This document shows, one piece after another, positions 11,701 to 26,700 of a stretch of DNA of 64,000 bases. This stretch comes from Sinelater perroti. Its lineage: Eukaryota; Arthropoda; Insecta; Coleoptera; Elateridae. Position 1 is the first letter of the stretch; each line of letters begins with the position of its first letter. Location of the stretch: the NCBI GenBank assembly GCA_036346155.1, contig JARFIY010000299.1, forward strand, positions 7,588,001 through 7,652,000, given 5' to 3'. The position numbers and the translations under genes were made by a program. The notes under the pieces are model-generated. The model worked only from the letters and a program-made list of their open reading frames with translations, had not been told where the DNA came from and ran no database searches.

Positions 11701-14700
11701 GTTCTTGAATTATTTCATTCACATAAGGAATCTTTAAGTTCGTATGAATGGTATCGTTAAGAGGCATATTGTGCATTTGAAATACTTCTGAGTGGGCTCG
11801 TTGGATGATAGGTGTACAAGGGGTTTTTTGGCGTCCTAGGCTGTCAATTTTTTACTCGCTTTCCTTCAAATTTTAGTAAGGTGGAAACGTGGAACAATTG
11901 ATTTGCAAATGATAATAGTGGGATAAGTCGGTGGGTGCAGTGACCTTACGAAAGTAAGATATGCAAAACGATCCTGAAGATAGGCAACTAAACGTACGCT
12001 CAGAGCTCAGCCACGCCACATTTCATATTAGCTGCCTTTTACTTTCTGTTCAACTGTATAGTAGATTGGAGTTACTAGCGCAGCCCTAAAGTTCTATCCA
12101 GATTGGTCCGATTATTGCTTTTTATTGATCAGTTCGATTTACATGTCTTAGGAGCTAATTGAGCTCTCGTTTTTATGTCTATCTGTTTTCGTTTTTAAAT
12201 ACATGTTGTTTCCAGTTAAGCTTGTTATCTAGGTGCAATACTAGATATGCAATGACTTGATTTTGGGGTATGACGACTTGATCCATTTTTATTAAGGGGA
12301 ATTGTTCTTTTCACAGGGTAAAAGTTGTATGTATTGATTTTATTTCTTTTACCTTGATCTTCCATTTCTTTAACCATACCTCAATGTGATTTACAGGTTC
12401 TTAAATTAGGTTGAAGTTGCACTAAAACCGCTATATCGTCTACGAATATACCTATTATTTCTCCAGTAGTTGATAAGTCGGATGTATAAAGTGCATATAG
12501 TAGTGAACCCAGGATGTTCCTGATGGTATGGGAAAGTGGTTCGACTTTTCATCATTGGTTTCAATATGATGGCCGCTCAGACAAGATTTCACAATAGGTT
12601 GAAATAACGTATTGTAAGCGTTCTTTTGATTTTGAATAAAATTCCTGGGTGCCACACCTTATTGAAGGTTTATTTTACATTCAAAAAGCAGAAGTACAAT
12701 GCTCCCATTTCTCTATGGATTAATTAATTATATTAGTTAAGCAGTGACAATGCTGGACAAATGCTGCCTAAAACCACACTGATAGTCTTTGCTAGTTTAA
12801 ATCTTTATTTATTACATTAAGAAGTCTTTCAAAGAGCTTGGGAATTGTTGGTAGAAGACTTATTGGACGATGGGACGTAACATCTTAGGTTTTTCACAAT
12901 AATATGTGCAATTTTGAGTAATTTAGGCCAGTATACTACGTGTCTTAAAATTGCATCAAATACAAACAAAATCTTATTTTGGGAGTTCTTATAGCATCTT
13001 GTCAGTCAGTAATCATATCTATCACAGGAAACTTTTTTGGGTTTAGTCGTTCTTGTAGAAGTAGATAATTCATTTTCAACTTTTATCCTTGATCGTTATT
13101 GTGGGGAGAGAACAATTCTGCAAAATGTTGAATAAATAGATCCACTTTCTTTTTTTTTTACTTTTTGCCTGTGGATCTGGAGATGTTGCACATTTGTGAA
13201 TAGGAGGTGAAGTAGCTTGAGCTTTTGTCTTTACTTTTATTTCCTTGAGAGATAAGAAAGGTAAATTTTTATTGAGACTATAACAGTAGCATTTTAAATA
13301 ATTATTTTAAATTGTCAATATACAAACCTGTGCACTTACATACACTTCTGAGATTGAAGTTTAAATTTTTATTGTTTATTTAAGCCAATATCACCAGTAA
13401 ATAGTTCATTGAACGCGATTAGATACACGAGACGACCTCGGAGTCGTGTTATTATTCACACTTAAACTTGAATCATAGCATAGATACAACTGATTTTATG
13501 GTATTAAATGCGTTTCGCATGTAATTGTACGACAACAGACTATTGCCTGCAAGTAGTTGCTCACATAAGCATTTGACATTTTCAAGGACGAGAATGCATC
13601 ATCCATATGCTACGATTTTTTTTGTAATACGTAAACGATTAGTTTTGTTACTTAAAATCAACAGAAACAATTTCCCCTACTTACATTTACTAAATTTATA
13701 ATACTTGTTACGGTTTGATAGTTTTTGCTTTCAACACTTTTTGCCTCTCACGCTTTTCAGCGAGTCACATTAAATAAAATGATAAATAATTATTGCATGA
13801 CCATAGTATTGGTCAGTTGTTTTGGGAGCAAAGACAAATTAACAAAAACTTCAGCAATTCCTTTTTAAATTATTTGTATGGATGAAATATAAATTATTAT
13901 GAAGGTAATAAAAGACTAAAGCATAATCTCAAGAAACTCCATGAGCTTGGGTAGGTTACAGTCTCACTGCAACTTACTAACATTTGTGGCGTTTTGAACT
14001 CACATAGTCACAGAAATTATTATCGTAAAAAAGATTACAATAATATCCAATGACAAGAAAAATCTTTTGAAATTGTACCAATAGCACGATTTAAATCTAT
14101 TTCTGTCCAGATTATTAAAAAAGAAGATTGAAATTTAAATGGTGAAAAATGGTTAATAAAAATCGTTGGATTTTTCATCTTGTTTTGGGGCTCATTCTTG
14201 GAGATAGTGAACAGTCATACAGCAGGGAAATACACATTTGTTTAGGCTCTGTGATAATGCATCATAACATCTATACACGTTAACATATCCACATGTGTGA
14301 ACGCAGTGATTTGTACTAGCCTACTATATATACCATGTGGACATAGAAATTTGTAATACACATTGATCGATATTGAACTTTTTGTCAGCAAGCAAATAAA
14401 TATTCATTGTTGTGAGGTTGATTTGCCCTTTTTAGTGTGTTTACTACGTTTGTGTATTTTTGATGATTTTAAGATTCTACAGAGTACCAACGTTGTTACC
14501 TGGCTTTGCTTATGTTTTCCTAATGAACTGAAGAAATTAATAAATTATTATTATTATAAGAAGACATAATATAAGTGGTATTAACATTCCACTAGTACCC
14601 CTCGAGAAGTGCTACACGTCCTTGGTGAGTTTTCGATTCCATCAATGGCTAGCTCAGTATGTGTATGATGATAGCAAATCACTAGTCATCATATGATCCC

Positions 14701-17700
14701 AAGCAAAATAAGAGATTGTCCAGCAGTTGAGTGCCAAGTACTATACCACCATCATTTAGATTGTATATATTTTTCTCTCTTATTGTGTTGTGGTGCTTTC
14801 CCAGCAATTCATTCCACAGTTCATGATGGGTTTGCTAATTCTATACTCAATAAATTTGTTTGGTCTCTTAAATGGTGGTAGTAGGCACTACACTGTTTGT
14901 TGATTGTTTACTTTTTTTACTTCTTTGTTGTCTTGCTGATAATAAAAAAATTTTGAAATTCTTCTTATGCTTTTATATCCCTATTGTCCTCTGTCTGTTT
15001 ATTACCTGTGTTTGCTTTTTTAGATTCATGCATATTTTCTGCTGATCAGTTTACTTCAACACTTATTTCCTCTTGTTTAATCTCTGCATTTATATAGTTA
15101 TTAATAGTTCTCCATTTATTATTAATTTGTTACCCCGCATGTTTGCATTTTAAACTCTATTTCTAGACCTTCACGTTTTTTGAAAATATTTTTATTTCTT
15201 CTAGTTTCCCTCAAATATCTTGTTATATAAATAAGTACATTAAACTGTCAAAATATGTTAACTAAATTGGACATTGAATGAGACAATGTCTACAGATGTG
15301 TTATTGAAATAATCACCTATATCTATAAATTATTTACAAATTAATAGAATTACAATTTTTTATTAATTGTAATGCAACAAAATCATGAAATTTTAAAAAG
15401 AAATATTTAGGCTTTTCACCTTTTTATGCTTCTTGGCTACTTGAACTAGAACTGTATATTTCACCCCCTCCTCTATTACAAAAAGTATGAATAATAATTC
15501 TAGTTTTCTTGGTTAATTAGTTTTCATACAGTTACATACAATTTACTCTTGAAACTCACCAGAGATTTAAAGACAAAAAAAAACAACCAATGCATTTTTT
15601 CCTCTTCTTCCTCATTCCCTGTACACTATTTGGGTGTTGGTTATACATAAATAAGAAATAAATTTTATTTCTTTTTATAAATAAGAAATAATGTCACATA
15701 AAAAATTTAAAATATTAAAGGCATATTCTAATCACTAAATTGAGCTCTACTGTTCCAAAAAACGTTGTGTATAATTTTTATGTTTGTTTTTAAATGTTAA
15801 ATTGTCTCATTAATTTTAAACTTGCAAAATACAAGGTGCCATAATTAAAGCAAAAAATAACCAAATATATGTAATGCATATTTATAAAATAAATTCCATA
15901 GCCATTTAAAAATACTGCCACAACACTAACAAATATATTTGTTCTAAAAGGAATCACAACTTACCTCCAATTGATATGCTTTCTTTCATGGCTTCACCAA
16001 GTAGCTGATTGACATGTTGATGTTGACTTTTTGACAGGTTGCTGATGCCTTGCGGCTCAACGTTGACCAACTCCTGCTCAGGCTGATGGCGCGGACTCGA
16101 ATAGTTGCTGCTGGTACAGCTAGCGGTTTCGACTGATATTAAATCGCCATCGCCAGCGAAATATGTGATCAGCTGCATCAAGGCACGACCGCTGTCTGCA
16201 CAGGTCCTGATGTGCACTATGTTGTTCGAGGCTCTAAGATCGATGTGGGGATTAATCCCACAATTCTGTCAACAGAAAAATTTAATACCCTGCAACAAAT
16301 TACAAAGTAGATTTACTTGTCATTTGTTCTGAGACTTAATTCAAATAGGCCCACATCGACCACGCTCACATAATCTTTCTTCAAATCAACAGGGCACATA
16401 GATGCAATGCCGGACTTCGGAGGGGCTTTGTCGCTTAAGAATAGAGCACAATCTTCAGCTATAAATCTCAGTGTGGAAGTATTGGCCTGGGCAGACAAAT
16501 GGGAAGACATGGTGAAATTTCCTAACGTTACAACTGAACGTAGAGGCAAATACAGTGGCCTAAAAGTAAAAAGTATAGTACATACGTTTGTTTAAGTAAT
16601 TATATTCCTTTATTACCGATAATCTATAGCACAATTCCATAAATGTAAATGCAATTCTGTAAGGACGTCTTTAGGAAGATATCCAGGTATGGGGTAATCC
16701 AAAACATTAAAGAAATCTATGAGCTGTGATATCCAGCTGTTTGGTTCTTGGCACATTCGGTGTCTAAGTGTGGCTTTGCTTATACCTAGAGCTATTCTAA
16801 CAGTCTGAAATAATTATGTTATTCTTTCGCTTCTTAACAAGTGAAATTATATTACCTTGATATGATGTGTTTCATGACTAGCCTGTATACGTATGGCTAT
16901 GGACAGCATTTCTCGCCCTCCTGAACGATTCAAACCATCAACAGCAATGCCCTGTTCAGACTTGTAAATGGTGGGATGTAAGTGCCTGGGTATTGCAGTG
17001 CCAATTTCCTTCAAGGGCGGACTTTGACTAGGACTCGACATCATATCTAAATGATACGCATTCTAAAGTTACATTCTTGTGTTTACCATTTTGGATACCA
17101 AATTAGAAATGCAATTCTTGCATAAACTTACCACAGTGATACAACTGCGCATTGTGTGCTTGTACGCAAACAAATCCAAGATTATCATCACCTTGGTATC
17201 CATTGACAGTGAATATTGTAGCATCATCCACATTAAGCAGAAATTCCCCATGCTGTCCTGGTATGACATTTGTAGACACATCACGAACAGGTACATTCAT
17301 GCATACCAAACCGTGACCTATATGAAGATTTATAACTAAATAACTTTGACCCACTGGCTCAACTGTTTTTAGCTGACGTTTCTGTGACTGCCTCATTCGA
17401 TCATATGTAGAATAATACACTCCTGAAGCATCAGGATCCAAGTCCTCATCAGAATTTGAATCTGAATCTAAAATAAATGTTATATAATATGCAGGCACAT
17501 TACACAATCTGCAATTAAAACAAACCATATTTAATTCCGCTTCTGCACATCGAAAACGTTTCTTGCGTATCAACCACACATGGTGTATTTAGCCCAGCAA
17601 ATATGTTTTCGAGCACCTGCGGCTTAGGTTTTGGGGCGCTTGGCTCCCAAAGCAGCAAATCATTGTTGATGCGGTTATATAGAATTTCGTATATATGTTT

Positions 17701-20700
17701 TGATACTAATTGTAGGCTAACAGAAGGAAGAGACACCTCTAGATGTATTCTAGCTGACCGAGTTGTTGCCTCGATGAAGTCGGCTATTTCCTGCTTATCT
17801 CCTGGAATAACCATCTCCTCTGTGTCTTCTGTAAATTATAAAAGATAATAAAATCGACAGGATTTTTACAGCTAACTTACCTTGTTGTGGCTTATTATGT
17901 GGGGTGTCGCTTTCGTGCACGATGCGTTTTGCACTGAAAGGTCCCAGCTGTTTGGGAGTTCGGCCTGCTAACACTCCGTACATAGATTGAGACATAATGT
18001 CAGGCTCAGATTCTGGTCCTTGGTCAAACTCAATATCTGGTTTTATTATAGGATATATATGTAGAACTAACCTGAAAAATAGTTTACTCTTTTTGATGTA
18101 CAAAAAAAATAAAAAATTATTCATTTAATTCTACTCAAAAAAGATTGTTTTACCACTGTTACTTTTTATATACAAAGCTGTTTCCTGCTATCCTGCATTA
18201 CAAATTGATAATCTCATTCAGTTGTTGGATATTCACTGAATTAGGAATGAAAGTTTTCTTTAGACCAAGAGAAAAATACTATTGGCATTCAGACCCTAAG
18301 ATCGCTATTTTTTTTATTTTCAAATTCATCATGTATGCAGTGGTTATTCACTTAACGTTTTAGAACTGTATGTGTTATACCCAAATTCACATCTAAATCA
18401 GCTTTATTTTAAATTAAATATCAAAATAAAATAAGACTAATCAGGTTTTTGTTAAGTTTTATCGGTTTTATTCATGATATGTAAATAATTTAAATTGTTG
18501 CACACTATAAAGATCAGTTTTAGTATTCAGGAGATGATTTGACTAAAAATGAATATTTAAGAATTTTGTTCGTGGGAAAAGGTCTTTTTATATTAACAAA
18601 ATAAAGAACCAGTACGATTGTCTAGTTGGGGTGGATGGTTACAGTGTGGACGAATCTGGGTTCACTCCTAAGTTTCAGGTGGTTGGAGGGTGGCCCACTC
18701 AATCACTAAAAGTAATCAAATACTAGCATTCATTTAAAACAATATATACACACACCACGTGATACAAAGCTACGTGCACTTGCCCGTTGCGAGAGACAGC
18801 AGTGGCGTAGCAGATTTAGGTTGTAACTAGATTGCGGGCAAAAGTCTTAATACAAATTTAGGGGGCACGTATCTCAAATGAATAAAAAAAAAGTATAAAT
18901 AATTTTATTCTGGGAAAAATTGAGTAAATTTTTATGTGACGATTAATATTTCCCAATTCAAAGAAAGGGTCTATTCCAAAATTTCAGATGTGCTACAAGG
19001 AAAAGATAAGTACGTCTATGTACTCAGACCACCCCTTTTAATGGAAATTGGACTAGTCCAACTGGATATTTGTTCTCTGCGCTGATGTCGTGGTGTGACG
19101 TATGTATTCTTCTCTAACATTTTTTGCTCTAATAATGATGGTTGTCTAAGGTGCGGTGTTTGCCACATCGCCTCGCACCAGAGATGGTGCGCGACGACTG
19201 GGCAGTGAGAGCAAACATATGAGTCTTAACCTCGCAGTTTGCAGACTGTGTCTTCATGCGAGGCGTTAGTCTCACCATTATATAACAAGATTGTCTCCAA
19301 ATATCAGTTTATTATTTCTAATTTGAATATCACATTACAGTTAATTTTTGTTTCACTTTTGCAACCTTAATGTGGAGTAGTGACAAATGACATCTGATGA
19401 AAATAAGCCTAGGAACATTTAAGAGGAAAATACTTACAAAAATCATAGGATCTATACAGCAAAATGGAGAATGGAGGCCCCGATACAATCATGAACTATA
19501 TAACACCTACAGGGATCTCAACATAATTAACATGATCAAATTAGCCAAATTACAATGAGTAGGTTATATAGTTAGGCTGAATTAGATTATATTAAACAGC
19601 AATTGTATATTGAGCTTCACATAATCCCACAGCTCTTAAACAAAATTCATGCAGGAAACTGAAAAAGCTAACATAAAAAAATGTTTTAACTAAATTCTAT
19701 TGTTGCAAACCTCAATCATGGGAAAAATTCACTCGATTCATTTCTTCAGTTTGTAAACTACTGGATAGGAAAATAAAAATTGTAACCGAACCAACAAGTT
19801 ATTAATTTTTAAACCTCTTTGTGATAATAAATAATTTAAAAAATCTACACTAATTATACTATTATCGTTTTTTAAGTAAGAATGATTTACCAGTCTGTGA
19901 TAATATAAATTAGTAACATACCTTGGTAAGTTGAACCCGTCTTGTGCTGCTGTTCCACATTTCTCATCAGAGCCAACTTTAGCTATTGGAAGTAGCACAT
20001 TAGTGTCAGCTTCAACATAATGAATGTCTGCCATAGAGCATTGCAGGGTATACTTCTCACACGGTTGGTTAGTATACCAATTGGTCATAATTGACATATC
20101 AGTTAACTTAATCATTAAGTAATCAGGCCGCACATGTCTCTTCCACCATGGATTTCTCTGCATGCTGTGCGGTGGCCTGAAGTCTGGTATTGGAAATCTA
20201 TTTGGGCACAACTTATTTTAGTAATTTCATAACCTATACAAATAAACACACCTTAGCTTCATGCTCAGTGAGGACGACAAAATTTTGAGATCAATGCGAG
20301 TATCGGATGTTGGTGAAAGTGTTGTAGAAGAAGGGGCTGCCCATATGTTGCTCACAGGTTTATTTATCACACATACCGGCTCAGGATTTAAAAGGGCATT
20401 CATTCTGTCAATAATTGTTATATCTACTTCAACTATGCAAGGTTCTAGAGTAATTCTAAAACAACCAAAATTAGTGTTTTATAAGACTGTCAATAATTTA
20501 TCACTTACGTCATATCAGTCTTTGGCACAGACGAAAGTCTGGATAAAACAGTCTTTGCAGGTTTCTCTACATGCTTGAAGGCTAGTTTAAGGCTAGGTTT
20601 AGATGATAGTGGTTCATCTTCTACAGCATTATGATCACGGTTAAAATAAAGAAGTTTAATGTATTCCACATCTTCTCCTTTATTGTTATTGAGGTACTCA

Positions 20701-23700
20701 AGCAATTCTAATTTAGCTATGGTTAATTTTCCGCAAATTGAAAAAGCAGTTAGAGTTGTTGTTTCATTAACTTCTATATGCACTGGTGCCGCCATTAATC
20801 TGAATTTACCACATTTCTCTTTGATATATGAAAATCGATTAGTAATACAAACCTACCTTAGATGATTTAAATCACACGCCTTTTCAAATTGAGTTTTAGC
20901 ACTTTCAAAATCCTTATTACCAAACAAACCTAAACTACTAAAAAATGCTTCCGCAATATTTTGCATCTGTCTTACTCCAGAGGGTAACAGCATCTGCTCA
21001 TGATCAGCTGACAATGTCAGAATATCTTCATGCAAAAGAACAACAGCCAGAGAAGCTATGGTTATTTTAAACTGCGAAATTTCGGCTGTGGGGTCTGAGT
21101 CTATATTACTGGCTGTAAGAAAAATTGTATTCTTGCATGATGCACTATTAAACGTGAAAGGGATCATACCTTTTCTCCTCGTTCTTGTTGTTTGCTCTGT
21201 TATTGAACTAGCCATGCTCGTGCTGAGGCTTGATTCCATACTGCTGCTAGCACCAGATAAGGTGCTGTCACACATTGCTTTGCCGCTACTTGTGGCAGCC
21301 TTCATCGGAAGGAAGTTCTCATCACTATCACTTTCATCTAAATATGCAGATATGTAATACAATAAGAATAAAATGTAGATCCATACCTAATGCAGCAGTA
21401 GACCATCCATGTACGCCTTGTAAGCCAGGCGACTGAAAAGTAGATAAGGGATGCAAGTGTTGTTGCAGTTCCTGTTCAATTCGTTGGTAATCCAAACCAC
21501 TCATTGGTTTTTCTGTGCATCTTTGTTTCGGTGCAACATTACTGGAACAAATCATGAAAGTTAAAATAAACCAATGCATCATTAATGTCGCAGTTTTACC
21601 TTGTGTCTTCAGTATCAGGACTAGCCAAGCCATTAGCTAATTCTAGGAGAACATGAACCTGTCTTGGTGATAAGAACAGGATAAGTGAGCCTAATATTAC
21701 TGAAATAGATACTTTTGGGCCGTGCACTTCTTCTGATTGCTTCAGGCAGATGCTCACCTATAAATTACATATCAGTGAATATTCCTAAGCATTTTCAGAA
21801 AACTCTATTCACTTGTTGCTTTCCAGCCAGCCGACCAAATTGAATCACATGCCTCTCATCTTCAAACAGAGAAGGCTTTTTTGGAGTTTCATCTCCTGTG
21901 TTTCCTTCATCTTCGCTGCTGGTTTTTGTTTCTACATTATCCCTGGAATCGAGATCTGTGGAACCTGCAATGGTTCTTTCAATCATGGTAACAAAAGAAT
22001 CTTCTTGTTCCTTTTCAAAAGAGCATGAGTTAAAAGATTGAACCATAACAGACCGAGAATACGTGCGGGCTCTACTGGGAAACTCAACAGTCGAAAACGT
22101 AACGCCCTCGAAGTAGAAGTTTTTTACTGTGAAAGAGGACACAACAAACGCTTTATTTTGTTCGGCACTGCTCGGATCTGCTGCCTCCCCTGTAGGGGGA
22201 TCATTTCCTGCTGCATCCATATATTGCATGCTGTAAAGCGCGCGCAAGTAGAACGCAATGACTATAAGCTTGCCCTACTTACTGTGGGATGTTAATTTGC
22301 ATTGCAACTCCCGTGCTGCTGTCCTTCGGGACGTGCTCAATTTGTATTACTGAGTTAGTGAATTTCACTACCACCCGGCTCAATACTGAAACGAGTTAAT
22401 TCTGTAACGAGTGGTGGAAATGCTCACCTTGCATCTACCGGAGTCGATCGTTTGCGCAAATCGTTCGATGACTTCGAGTGGTTGAGCTGCATCTGCAGAA
22501 TTCGACGGGTCCTGCTTGATGCATTCTTCAGCGAGTTGCATGGAGTTCGTCATCGAGCTCCACATGGACTCGAACATAGACGTTGCTGGAAAGGGCTGCG
22601 CGCTTAGATTGCGATTACGTGCATGCAAACACCTTACGTACCACATTCAGTTCGTTGCTTGGGTTGCACGGTAATTTTGAGTCCTCGGACTTCAATAAAG
22701 CTGGAGTCTTTGAGAAGTGAAGCCCACGGCACAGATACGAACAGTTCCTCCAAGTAGCCGTCCACAAATTCCATGGGCCAGTTTTGCTTTTCCCCCAATT
22801 CATTAAGAGCCTATGAAAGTAAAAAAAAATGTAACTATACATGAAGATCCAATCCGTCTGTCTATTATCAGTTTGTCTACCTGTATACCTAATAACTTAA
22901 AAATGGTTTGACTTATTGAAATAATTTTTGGTATAATGACTGTTGCAATGGCGGTTTTTTTTATAAAATATACTTCCTATTTGGATGCTTTAAACGAGAT
23001 TTATATTATATTTTATTGAAGCGAGATATAACGATGCACTTTTACACATCTTCTCTTCTTTGAATATATTTGATTCAGTTTTGTGAAAAGATATGTTGAC
23101 TCTGGAGCCATTGGTGCATGAATTCCTTTAGTTAATTGTTGCTTTCACACCGATACTCTCCTAAGGTACACTTAAGGGACTTAAATAACCGTTAAACTTG
23201 GGGGGTGTGTAATGATGAATCACCTTACGTCAGTATCCGATGCAAAAATCCGTCTGTTTCCTTTTATATTATAGCTAAAAGTCTCATTTAAATTTAACTC
23301 ATCTACATACAATACATAGTAATGGTAAGGCTCTAACGCCTCGCGTGGGAGCACGGCCTGCGAACGAAGAGGTTAAGGCTCTCATTTTTGATGCGAGGTA
23401 ATGTGGTAAGCACCACGCCATTATTACCCCTTGTTCGAAGTGAACGTAGCTACTCAATTACTTTTAGTGATTGAGTAAGCGATCCGTCAGGCATCCGTCT
23501 GCACCGTAGCCCACTCTTAACCATGGGACCACGCTGGCGTGCATATAATACATATTTGATTAATATAAATTTTGTTATAAATTCTACAATTTTAGAGTGC
23601 TTCCTATATTCTTGTTAACTTTATATGATAATATTATCTTCGTCTAATCTAATTGTCTAGTCACAGGTATCTGAAATCAAGAGCTATTTTCTATTTACAT

Positions 23701-26700
23701 TAAGAAAACAAACACTTCCATGAGCTCCTAAGAGAAGAAAAAATATAAAATAAAAGTAAATATTTTGCGCTGCCCGAGTGGAATTACTCGTATATTTGCA
23801 CAGAATAGCTTTTTATAATTCATAGACTGGTGTTAAAACTGCGCGCGGTTACCTTCAAAGGTTATTTGACTTCGTTAATTAAGGCAGCCTTGAATTTATC
23901 GCAACGCGAAGACAGAGCATTCCGTTACTACAATGACGTAAACAACTTTTTATCAGGTCAATATTCATAGCAAATGAAGAGCATTTGTGGTTTTGTTTAG
24001 AATATTAGCTGCCTAAACGAGAAGATTCAAGCGCAGCAAACAATTTATTAGTTGATTCGTGTTATGACTTTCTATTTGGATGAATCATTCTGCAAGGTTC
24101 CAATAAGAGTAAGCATTAGCTACAACTACAAGACACGTCCTTTGTTCGAGGCTTTGCATTTGAATCATTTGATAGTCGACCAAACAAAAGTTTAGAGGTA
24201 CAACCCGAGTACGTTAGGTGATTCAAATTTTAGCTAAAATTTAATGGAATCCAGTCCTATAAAATTATTTTGGCGACTTACTAGATATTTGATTTAATGT
24301 CTTGCGTTAAAATTTGTTTTTAGTTGTATTTAATCATCAATGAAGTGGTATAATTTTGTCATATCATTGGTTTTCAAATGAACTATAAAATACAAATAAT
24401 CTCACATTCTCATATCTCCATTAAAAAGAGATTCACGTCATTCACTGAGAGACAAATGAAATCTTACTGCCAACGAAATATATGTCAAAATATCGCAAAA
24501 TCTTTTGATGTTCAACAAGATACAGCTAATATTCATGAAGTTATATAAAGATTTTACCACACAAAATTATTATTGTTGTTTGCTTTTTTGAATCTTTCAT
24601 TTATTTTCTTGTTAATTTTCATTTTGCGTTCTAAAATCTATTAAGCTGGATGTCTGGAGTTGTATCAACTGGTTGGTATAAGAAATAGCATGCACTCTAA
24701 AAAGCTTACAAAGTTAAGAAATATTCAAACACGTGGTATAGTAAATGTCTATAGCTAGCTAATATGCATGCACTGTGTGTTCAAAATAATCACACACTTG
24801 AGACATACTCTATTTTGGACAAAATTTCTTCGTGACTGTAGCCACTTTCAATTACAATACATATTCGGATATCCGTAAAAACTCACAGTGGTTTACATCA
24901 GAGTTGTTTGGCAGCCACTGGTTCTGGATAAAACATCGCATTTCAATCTAAGATTCACAAAACATGTCCTTGCCCACGAAGCACTTAACATATGTGAGTT
25001 GGCATTTGTTGGCAAGTACACACAATCAAAGTAATCTAAATGTCTGATAGTTTTGACAAAAATGTATTGATATCTTCGATGAGTGGCCAAGATTCAGCGA
25101 TCTCACATCAAAATAGGACGTATAATCGGATGGTCATCGGGATACATTCATGATTTCCTGCAAAAAAAGTATACCATCAAGAGCATTCTTTATTCACACC
25201 GTGAAATGATGGGTGAGCAAGATGAATAAAGGGCGTAATGTTATTGAAGAAGCCAGAGTAGGGGCTTATCACGTGCGTCCAAGATTGGAGCGAATCAAAA
25301 AACGTTTGACTGAAACAAGATCATGGTCAGTTACCAAGTTGGTCATACACGTTGACGTTCCCAAAACTAATCTTCTGAGGATTTGTGTCTGGTCACAAAA
25401 TTTGGAAAACTTGTCCCTCACAATTTAACAGAACAGTAAAGGCAAGCTCGAATCAACATATGCCGTGGTAAATTCCTTTGGCACAACCATCGACCTCAGC
25501 TATTGAAGAAGACCCTATATATAGATGAAAGTTGGATATCCCTCTACCGACCTCTACCTAAAAAGTTGTTTCAACATATAGGAAAGTATGAGACTGCTCA
25601 AGGAGAGCCAAGACAAGAGTTCACGGTGAAGAGGAGGATGTTGATTATGACAATAGATATCCATGAAATCGCTTTTTGGCATCTATGCGAAGAGAAGATT
25701 ACCGTTACTAAAGAGGTCTTAATAAGTCATTCCCTGAAACTTATATTCTGGAATGGATGGAAAAAGAAGGGTGTGAAGTCCTATCATTATTCACGTCATA
25801 CCACACTTAGCAAAGCTCAATTCAGAGTTTTTGATGGAGAAAAAGTGCGAGACTTAGGGTTACTCCCCCATATTCAACCGATGTGCATCCCTGTGACCAA
25901 CTACTTTACGCCTTTGAAAGCTTTTATGAGTGGAATTCGTTATGCAAGTTGGAATTTAGTCATTGAAGAGATTAATAAGGCAATATTGGAAGGTTCGCAA
26001 AGTGGCCTCTTTAAGGGAGTTACCGTGCTATCTGAACGGTGGGAAACTATTGTAGCAATAGAGAGAAATTATATTTCATCGATGTAACATTTATATTTAA
26101 TAAATTATTCATTTTTTGTGAGCATATGATCGATTGAATGAGGTAATATCATACAAAGCCTACAATGTTCATACATAACATTTGGTATATGAGAACAGAC
26201 TATCTTGTGTGAACTACCGTGCCTATTGGAAATTTTTCTCAGTATAATTGTTAAACGCATGCGCATTATATTTAAGTAAAATGTGACATCTGACAGAGAT
26301 TTATTGAGCTATTGAAGAAGAAAGTGGGCTAGACGAATCATCACTAATTTATATTGGTATCAAACATCACCCATACGCATTCAAGGAGGAGAAAAGTCTA
26401 AAGATACCATAATCGCTATTATTGTTAAAGGTATACCCGGAGCAACTTCTTCGAGAGGCTTTGGAAGACATCAATGGCGGAATTAAGATTAATGGAAGGT
26501 ATATAAGTGACAGATCTGTCTATAGAGTTTTCAGGAGATGATTCTAGTGGTGGGGGTTAGTCAAAGATACAGACTTCCGCTGAACTTCAAAACAACAACC
26601 ATGCTGACTAACTCATGATAAATAATCAACAAATAGAAAGAATTCAAACATACTTATAACAACGTGGAATCATCTAGAGATCAAATGACAAATAAAGAAA

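Noticed and set aside
18044..18048. Acceptor AAACCAG inside exon 12
   Set aside because: It would leave frame and drop RLVLHIYP; TTTTTCAG upstream matches phase and homology.
22428..22439. Alternative exon 3 donor AAG|GTGAGC at 22428
   Set aside because: It looks stronger as a splice site, but it ends in phase 0 and breaks the frame with exon 4. The upstream TCCG|GTAGAT restores the conserved order.
25503..26087. 194-codon frame as a host gene
   Set aside because: Its motifs are those of a mariner transposase with an eroded catalytic region. The N-terminal half lies in another frame separated by stops.
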